A stretch of 57,982 bases of DNA from Bacteroidota bacterium (lineage in GTDB: Bacteria; Bacteroidota; Ignavibacteria; Ignavibacteriales; Ignavibacteriaceae), in the NCBI GenBank assembly GCA_021777835.1, contig JAJYDC010000018.1, positions 1 through 57,982 of the forward strand. The letters are read 5' to 3'. The notes under the pieces are model-generated. The model searched no databases. It was given only the letters and a program-made list of their open reading frames with translations, and had not been told where the DNA came from. This document shows, piece by piece, positions 53,063 through 57,982 of the stretch; the first letter of the stretch is position 1; every line of letters begins with the position of its first letter. The translations under genes and the position numbers were made by a program.

Positions 53063-53746
53063 TTGAAATTTCTAACTGAAATAGCTGATTTCTTCCTGCC
53101 TCGCTTTTGCGCAGCCTGCAATACTAAACTTATTATTGAGGAAAATTTTGTTTGTCATCAATGCTTGAGTAAAATTCATGAGATTGATGGGTCACAAATA
53201 ACAATGCTGTATTTGAGGAAGTTTCGTGAGACTAAGATTGTTTCAGACTTTTATGTACTTTATCTTTTTGAGAAGGACAAGGAAGTCCAAAGGATTATTC
53301 ACCAGTTGAAATATAATCATAAGTTTCTGTTAGGTAAGTATCTTGGTGAAAATTTAGGGGAAGCCATTTCTAAATTAGTTAATAAATGGCAGATTGACAT
53401 GATAGTACCTGTTCCTTTACATCCTGTCAAGAGAGCTGAAAGAGGTTACAATCAATCATATTACATTACAAAAGGACTAAATAAGGTACTAAATATACCT
53501 GTCAATCAAAGAATCATTAGGAGAAAAAGATTTACTCAGTCTCAGACAAAGCTTGATAGAAAAGCAAGAGAGCAAAACATAAAGGGTGCTTTTGCCTTAA
53601 GAAGAAATTCGCTAATAGTTGGAAAGAATATTCTATTGGTAGATGATGTTGTGACTACGGGAGCTACTGTAAGGGAGTGCGGAAGATTGCTGCTGCGCAA
53701 CGGCGCTAATAAAATATTTGTTGCTGCTGTCGCAATTGCAGAATAG
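53063..53746 (+). CDS. ComF family protein (phosphoribosyltransferase-like)
   Basis: A 227-residue protein. An N-terminal zinc ribbon CAACNTKLIIEENFVCHQC (two C-x2-C pairs) is joined to a PRTase domain with the PRPP motif NILLVDDVVTTGATVRECGR. An additional DMIVPVPLHPVKRAERGYNQ segment is typical of ComF. Relatives take part in competence and DNA uptake or purine salvage. The start is TTG, preceded by GGGA about nine bases upstream. It converges with argS, whose stop is 6 bp away. Confidence 0.92.
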   Translation: MKFLTEIADFFLPRFCAACNTKLIIEENFVCHQCLSKIHEIDGSQITMLYLRKFRETKIVSDFYVLYLFEKDKEVQRIIHQLKYNHKFLLGKYLGENLGEAISKLVNKWQIDMIVPVPLHPVKRAERGYNQSYYITKGLNKVLNIPVNQRIIRRKRFTQSQTKLDRKAREQNIKGAFALRRNSLIVGKNILLVDDVVTTGATVRECGRLLLRNGANKIFVAAVAIAE

Positions 53747-53752
53747 TTGGCT

Positions 53753-55381
53753 CTACATTCTTTCAGGCGCAGATACACCTAGAATCGACAATCCGTTTTT
53801 AATTACTATTTTTGTTGCCATAGCTAATGCTATTCTTGCTTCGGCTAGTTTCTTTTCGGTACCTATTATTCTGCAAAACGTATAAAACCTGTGAAAGGCT
53901 GCTGCGAGTTCTTCAAGGTAACTGCATATACGATGGGATTCAAAATACTCTGCGCTTAATAATATTTCATTTCTAAATTGATGTAGTTTTTTTAATAACT
54001 GCTGTTCTTCAGGTGAGGTAAGCAAATCTAGATTTTCAACTGAAGATTTCAAGCTTTCGTTCTCTATCATCTTGAGAATCGAAGATATACGGGCATTTGC
54101 ATATTGCAAATAAAATACTGGGTTTTCATCTGATTGTTTCTTTGCAAGGGCTAGATCGAAATTCATATGTGTCGTAATGTTCCGCATATTAAAGAAGTAT
54201 CTTACTACGTCGCTTCCGACTTCATCAATTAGCTGATCGATTGTTATATAATTAGCTTTACGGGTGGACATTTTTACAACTACCCCGTTTTCCATGATAG
54301 TTACAAATTGATGAATTAATACTTTAACCTTTTCAGAGTTGTACCCAATTGCATTAAGTCCGGCAAGCACATCAGGGTAAGTTGCATTATGATCGGAGCC
54401 AAAAATGTCTATCATTAAATCATATCCGCGGTCGAATTTAGTTATGTGGTATGCAATATCGGGGAGTCTGTATGTAGGCTCGCCTGTTGTTTTTACTATA
54501 ACTTTATCCTGTTCGTTGCCTAGTTCAATAAGTTTAAGCCAGACTGCGCCGTCTTTTTCGTATGAAAGATTCTTCTCTTTAAACGTATTTAGTGTATTAG
54601 TTATTTTGCCTTCTTCATAAAGAGTATTTTCATTAAAGAATATTTTATGTCTTATATTTAATCTTTCGAGTGTTTTCTTTATATCTGCAAATATTTCACT
54701 CTCTGCTGTCTCCTTAAATATTCCTTCTGCGGGTTCATTTATATACTTATCGCCAAATTTATCATATATATTCTTTGCGATATCCTTAATGTATTCGCCT
54801 TGATAATGATCTTCCGGGAAGTCAGATTTATGTCCTAATAATTCCAGGTATCTCAGTCTTACTGAGTCGCCAAGTACGCGCATTTGTCTGCCGGCATTAT
54901 TGAAATAGTATTCACGGTCGACTGTATATCCTATCGATTCCAGAAGATTTGAGACAGTGTCTCCAAATACAGCATTCCTTCCGTGCCCTACTGTAAGCGG
55001 GCCGGTGGGATTTGCAGATACGAATTCAACGTTTGCTCTCTTACCCGAATATTTATTTGACCTACCGAAATTAATTCCTCCGGTCAATATATCATTTATG
55101 ATACGAGGGATAAATGTTGGCGAGAAAAAGAAATTGATGAAACCCGGTCCTGCTATTTCAACTTTGGATATAATCTGTTTATCATAATTTAAAGCAGAGA
55201 CAATTTCTTCTGCAAGCTCGCGTGGTTTTCTTTTTAATTGTTTTACCAGCAGCATAGCAACATTTGAGGAAAGGTCGCCTTGACTTTCGATTTTCGGTAT
55301 ATCGAAGGTAATGTTTAGTTCGCGAAGATATTCCAATGTTTTGGCAGCTTCTTCAAAAATAGATAAAAGATACTCTCTCAA
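53753..55381 (-). CDS. argS: Arginyl-tRNA synthetase
   Basis: A 542-residue class I aminoacyl-tRNA synthetase joining Arg to tRNA-Arg. The class motif HIGH appears as HGRN in NPTGPLTVGHGRNAVFGD. The downstream KMSKS motif is KMSTRKANYI, where the second Lys is replaced by Thr, as in many ArgRS proteins. The C-terminal anticodon-binding DALR domain ends NGLSILGVSAPERM. The start is a TTG with AGGAAT upstream. It is the last gene of the run panD to argS. Confidence 0.96.
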   Translation of the reverse strand: MREYLLSIFEEAAKTLEYLRELNITFDIPKIESQGDLSSNVAMLLVKQLKRKPRELAEEIVSALNYDKQIISKVEIAGPGFINFFFSPTFIPRIINDILTGGINFGRSNKYSGKRANVEFVSANPTGPLTVGHGRNAVFGDTVSNLLESIGYTVDREYYFNNAGRQMRVLGDSVRLRYLELLGHKSDFPEDHYQGEYIKDIAKNIYDKFGDKYINEPAEGIFKETAESEIFADIKKTLERLNIRHKIFFNENTLYEEGKITNTLNTFKEKNLSYEKDGAVWLKLIELGNEQDKVIVKTTGEPTYRLPDIAYHITKFDRGYDLMIDIFGSDHNATYPDVLAGLNAIGYNSEKVKVLIHQFVTIMENGVVVKMSTRKANYITIDQLIDEVGSDVVRYFFNMRNITTHMNFDLALAKKQSDENPVFYLQYANARISSILKMIENESLKSSVENLDLLTSPEEQQLLKKLHQFRNEILLSAEYFESHRICSYLEELAAAFHRFYTFCRIIGTEKKLAEARIALAMATKIVIKNGLSILGVSAPERM

Positions 55382-55426
55382 AATTAATTCCTGTTATATT
55401 GTTAGTGAATAAGCAGTAGTTTATAG

Positions 55427-55825
55427 CTATTCTTTCTTTTTAGCCACTCTCGGTTTTCTCTTAACAGGAGGTTTAAGTGCCGGGTCGGTAATTTCTTTAG
55501 TTGGTGCATCTCCCCATAATTTTTCTAAACTATAAAATTCTCTGGAATCTTTCTTAAATACATGGACTATTACGTCAACGTAGTCTATAAGTACCCAGCT
55601 AAGCGCTTGGTAGCCTTCTTTATGCCAATTTTTTATTCCTTCGTCCCGTAGATTTTTATCGACTTCATCTGCTATCGCTTTTACCTGGGTATCTGAGTCA
55701 GCGCTGCATATAACAAAATAATCGGTCATTGTAGTTAGTTTTCTTAAATCGAGGATTTTTACGTCATAACCCTTTTTCTCGAAAATAAGTTTTGTAATTT
55801 TTTTTGCTAGTTGTATTGAAGTCAA
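55427..55825 (-). CDS. rsfS: Ribosome silencing factor RsfS (Iojap)
   Basis: A 132-residue protein that binds L14 and blocks joining of ribosomal subunits in starvation. It has LRKLTTMTDYFVICSADSDT, GIKNWHKEGYQALSWVLIDY, VDVIVHVFKKDSREFYSLEK, and LWGDAP. A basic C-terminal tail (KPPVKRKPRVAKKKE) goes beyond the family core. The start is a TTG. Separated by 11 bp from the LytR_C gene upstream. Confidence 0.95.
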   Translation of the reverse strand: MTSIQLAKKITKLIFEKKGYDVKILDLRKLTTMTDYFVICSADSDTQVKAIADEVDKNLRDEGIKNWHKEGYQALSWVLIDYVDVIVHVFKKDSREFYSLEKLWGDAPTKEITDPALKPPVKRKPRVAKKKE

Positions 55826-55836
55826 TTTATTATACC

Positions 55837-56325
55837 TTATAGATTTGGTTTTAGCGTGTTAAAATCATTCCCGATTACTATAGTAGCATCGAGAAAATAA
55901 TTTTTATTTATTTGTTCTATTATGTTTTTTCTGTCTATTCCTAGTGCGTCCGCTATTTTTATAGCATTCGCAGTGTTGCCCACCCGGTCTATAACTAAAG
56001 ATTTCTCAATATCAAATGAAATATAATTTCCCATTTGAACAACATCAAAATTATTCTTTCGAAGGAAAGAAGTAATATTATCTGCGGCTCCAGGAATGCC
56101 GCATCCGTTCAATACCTCGACCTGTATGATTGAAGATGTCTTTTTGGAGCTAATTTTTTCAGCTTCATTGTATCTGGACATTTGAAACTTATGAAACAAT
56201 GAATATGCTAGAAATATTATAATAACGCCTAGAAAAACAGCTATGAAATTGGTGAGCAGGTTGGTATTCGAATCTTTTAACTTAATATTAAGTGAAGCTT
56301 TATTAGGACGGAGTTTTACTTTCAC
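55837..56325 (-). CDS. LytR C-terminal domain membrane protein
   Basis: A 162-residue protein with one helix (NFIAVFLGVIIIFLAYSLF, about 27-45) followed by a LytR_C domain: IIQVEVLNGCGIPGAADNIT, SFLRKNNFDVVQMGNYISF and YFLDATIVIGND. This domain often accompanies cell-wall ligases, but here it stands alone. The start is GTG. It lies 11 bp upstream of rsfS, an arrangement seen repeatedly in Bacteroidota-like genomes in my recollection. Confidence 0.85.
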   Translation of the reverse strand: MKVKLRPNKASLNIKLKDSNTNLLTNFIAVFLGVIIIFLAYSLFHKFQMSRYNEAEKISSKKTSSIIQVEVLNGCGIPGAADNITSFLRKNNFDVVQMGNYISFDIEKSLVIDRVGNTANAIKIADALGIDRKNIIEQINKNYFLDATIVIGNDFNTLKPNL

Positions 56326-56363
56326 TTGGTACTATTTTCCTGCAATTTTCTTTATGATAGAGG

Positions 56364-56861
56364 TTACCTCGAAAAGCCTAAATCATTGTACCAGCTATTG
56401 CCATAGCCGCCGTACATTGAATAGGGTGAATAATAACCATAGGGAATATGATTATATTGTATCGAGATTGAAACGTCTTTCCATGGTTGATAATTCAAAG
56501 CTACCCTGTTAAGATATATCCCATTTATGCTGTTCTGAAAACTTTTCCCTAGAGTACTATAAGGAGCATTTACTACGCTAGCCTCAAGCTCCAAATTTAA
56601 ATTCTTATTAAACTGATATGACATATTATTAGTATATACACCTAAAGCAAGGCCCTGTCCTGCAAAAGACGAGTAGGACATGCTGTATGACTGTTTCATT
56701 TGAAAGTTATTAGAGCCTAGGAATCCGAATAATGAAGTATTATTGTTATTAGTATTAATCATTCCGTCCATTACATTAGGAGCCGGGGCGCCTGAATCCT
56801 TAAACTGAGCAAACGCAGTCATCGTTAAGCCGACGAATAATATCAAAATTATCTTCTTCAT
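56364..56861 (-). CDS. Exported protein of unknown function, 165 residues
   Basis: A signal peptide (MKKIILILFVGLTMTAFAQ) is followed by beta-strand-like sequence rich in Asn, Ser and Tyr (NFQMKQSYSMSYSSFAGQGL, VALNYQPWKDVSISIQYNHI) and a Gly/Tyr-rich end. This may be a small outer-membrane or surface protein. No family recognised. It lies 38 bp upstream of the LytR_C gene and 80 bp downstream of panD on the same strand. Confidence 0.7.
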   Translation of the reverse strand: MKKIILILFVGLTMTAFAQFKDSGAPAPNVMDGMINTNNNNTSLFGFLGSNNFQMKQSYSMSYSSFAGQGLALGVYTNNMSYQFNKNLNLELEASVVNAPYSTLGKSFQNSINGIYLNRVALNYQPWKDVSISIQYNHIPYGYYSPYSMYGGYGNSWYNDLGFSR

Positions 56862-56941
56862 CTAAATACCTAAAACTTTTCTGTTAAGTTTAAATAATTC
56901 ATTTAATAAAATCAATGAAAATATGTGTTTTGTTATTTAGG

Positions 56942-57298
56942 TTACAACGTTTTAGTTACTTTATTCTGCTTATCAACTAAGATAATTCTTGGCTTATGAC
57001 CTTTTGCCTCATCATCTGACATCTTGGCATAGGTAATAATTATAACCTCATCCCCCACAGCCCCAAGTCTTGCAGCCGGTCCATTTAGGCATATCATACC
57101 GCTGCCAGCCGGGCCTTCAAGCGCATAAGTTTCGAGTCTGCTGCCATTATTTACGTTTACCACCTGAACTTTCTCAAATGGTAAAATATCAGCCGTTGAA
57201 AGCAATTCTTTGTCTATTGTTATGCTTCCTTCGTAGTAAAGTTCCGCCATCGTTACTGTTGCGCGGTGGATTTTAGATTTGAACATTTCTCGCGTCAT
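56942..57298 (-). CDS. panD: Aspartate 1-decarboxylase
   Basis: A 118-residue pyruvoyl enzyme making beta-alanine for pantothenate. The self-cleavage site Gly-Ser is in YYEGSITID (Ser25), and further features are [33 protein letters not shown] and [10 protein letters not shown]. It starts the minus-strand run that continues through to argS. Confidence 0.96.
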   Translation of the reverse strand: MTREMFKSKIHRATVTMAELYYEGSITIDKELLSTADILPFEKVQVVNVNNGSRLETYALEGPAGSGMICLNGPAARLGAVGDEVIIITYAKMSDDEAKGHKPRIILVDKQNKVTKTL

Positions 57299-57982
57299 TA
57301 CTGCCTAATTTTTTTCTTTCAAATATACTTAGTTTCGCCTCACAGTTTCAAGGAAGGAATTATTACAGAATTCTGTCTTTTGAAGATAATTTGCTTGTTT
57401 TGTCAGTAAAAATACTGTTTTGAATAGATGGTAGATTGATGGTGGGACGTCTTCACAAGTCTTTTATGACTGGTTTGTCATTGTGCAGATGGTTTTGAAG
57501 GCACGGGTGGTATCAACTATAAAATTTTAAGTTATTAAGAAATAGAACTAAATTAAAACTGAAACAAAGGTGTTAAATTGTATGATATTATGCAAGAAGC
57601 CATTTTCGTATCGAAATGACTATTTACCTGCTAATATTTCTAGTTAAATATGGGCATTAGGTAATTTAAACAAGTTATGTTGATGGTTAAGTTTTAGATA
57701 TTTATTACAAGATTTGAATCTCATAAAAGAAAAATGTAATTGAGATATCATATTTTTAACAAGTATTTTTTTTAATTATTTAGGATAGAAGTGTTTTAGG
57801 ATAATTATTTTGTAAAGTGCGTGTTGACTCATAATAAAAGGTAACCATAGATAGGATTCGTTGACTCATAATAAAAGGTAACCTTAACAGAGATAAAAAA
57901 CACAGATAAATAATAGTGTAATTTTTCCATTTATAATAATATAATCAATTCAGATTGAGTATTTCAATAATTCTAGCATGTA
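57299..57982. other. Intergenic region at the right edge, 684 bp
   Basis: No gene is seen to the end of the window. It contains the panD promoter region and, near the end, two 24-bp direct repeats (entered separately). The rest is AT-rich. Confidence 0.45.
57823..57883. repeat. Two 24-bp direct repeats, 37-bp period
   Basis: GTTGACTCATAATAAAAGGT plus AACC occurs at 57823-57846 and again, identically, at 57860-57883, separated by 13 bp. One base before the first copy is T, giving TGTTGACTC. Repeats of this style with TGT starts are typical of IS21-family ends, but no transposase gene is visible in the remaining 99 bp. Other explanations are a tandem regulatory site or the start of a longer array beyond the edge. 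Confidence 0.55.

Noticed and set aside
57823-57883. Start of a CRISPR array
   Set aside because: Only two repeats, a spacer of 13 bp, and no cas genes nearby.

Overview
This is an AT-rich chromosomal window from a member of the Bacteroidota/Chlorobiota lineage, most likely an Ignavibacteria-type bacterium. The clearest marker is a secreted protein ending in a type A type IX secretion (T9SS) sorting domain with the NYPNPFNPST motif. Also consistent are a FadL porin, a Bacteroidota-type promoter (TTG-N19-TAnnTTTG), UPF0182, and many TTG starts. No rRNA, tRNA, CRISPR array, prophage or intact insertion sequence is visible. Nearly all genes are intact.

Layout. 1-6225 (minus strand) is a sensing-and-uptake locus: a membrane-anchored sugar-binding-type protein, a histidine kinase, a sigma-54 response regulator, a sodium:solute symporter and the first 37 codons of an outer-membrane receptor-type protein. 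6799-15983 holds a small beta-barrel, a TPR histidine kinase with a NarL-type regulator, a beta-propeller protein, a 58-residue conserved small protein, DinB, Kup and a SIMPL protein. 16591-18507 is an Lrp regulator followed by a lyase whose active-site residues are those of tyrosine phenol-lyase. 18600-20750 contains a T9SS beta-propeller gene bracketed by two copies of a GC-rich intergenic repeat.

22337-26640 is the most unusual part: a cysteine-free Crp/Fnr regulator, two DUF2249 proteins, a 12-helix heme-copper-oxidase/NnrS-like protein, a DUF59 Fe-S assembly factor, a one-third-size relative of the 12-helix protein, a ferredoxin, a possible 26-residue peptide and a cupin. An FNR-type palindrome sits at a class II position on a Bacteroidota promoter. 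I read this as a nitrosative- or low-oxygen-stress island; no classical NO reductase is present. 27777-33127 is a fatty-acid module: EtfB, EtfA, acyl-CoA dehydrogenase and a FadL porin, with an EtfB resembling the electron-bifurcating type.

33458-44288 holds UPF0182, a chemoreceptor with an adjacent unknown protein and a response regulator-kinase, a Gfo/Idh/MocA oxidoreductase, and a membrane polyferredoxin with a Tat-exported DUF362 protein. 44400-57298 is mostly housekeeping: Ppx/GppA, a heptosyltransferase, a deoxynucleoside kinase, folK, folB, pgeF, surE, phzF, a VWA-like protein, comF, argS, rsfS, a LytR_C protein and panD. folK shows an apparent one-base frameshift at its start.
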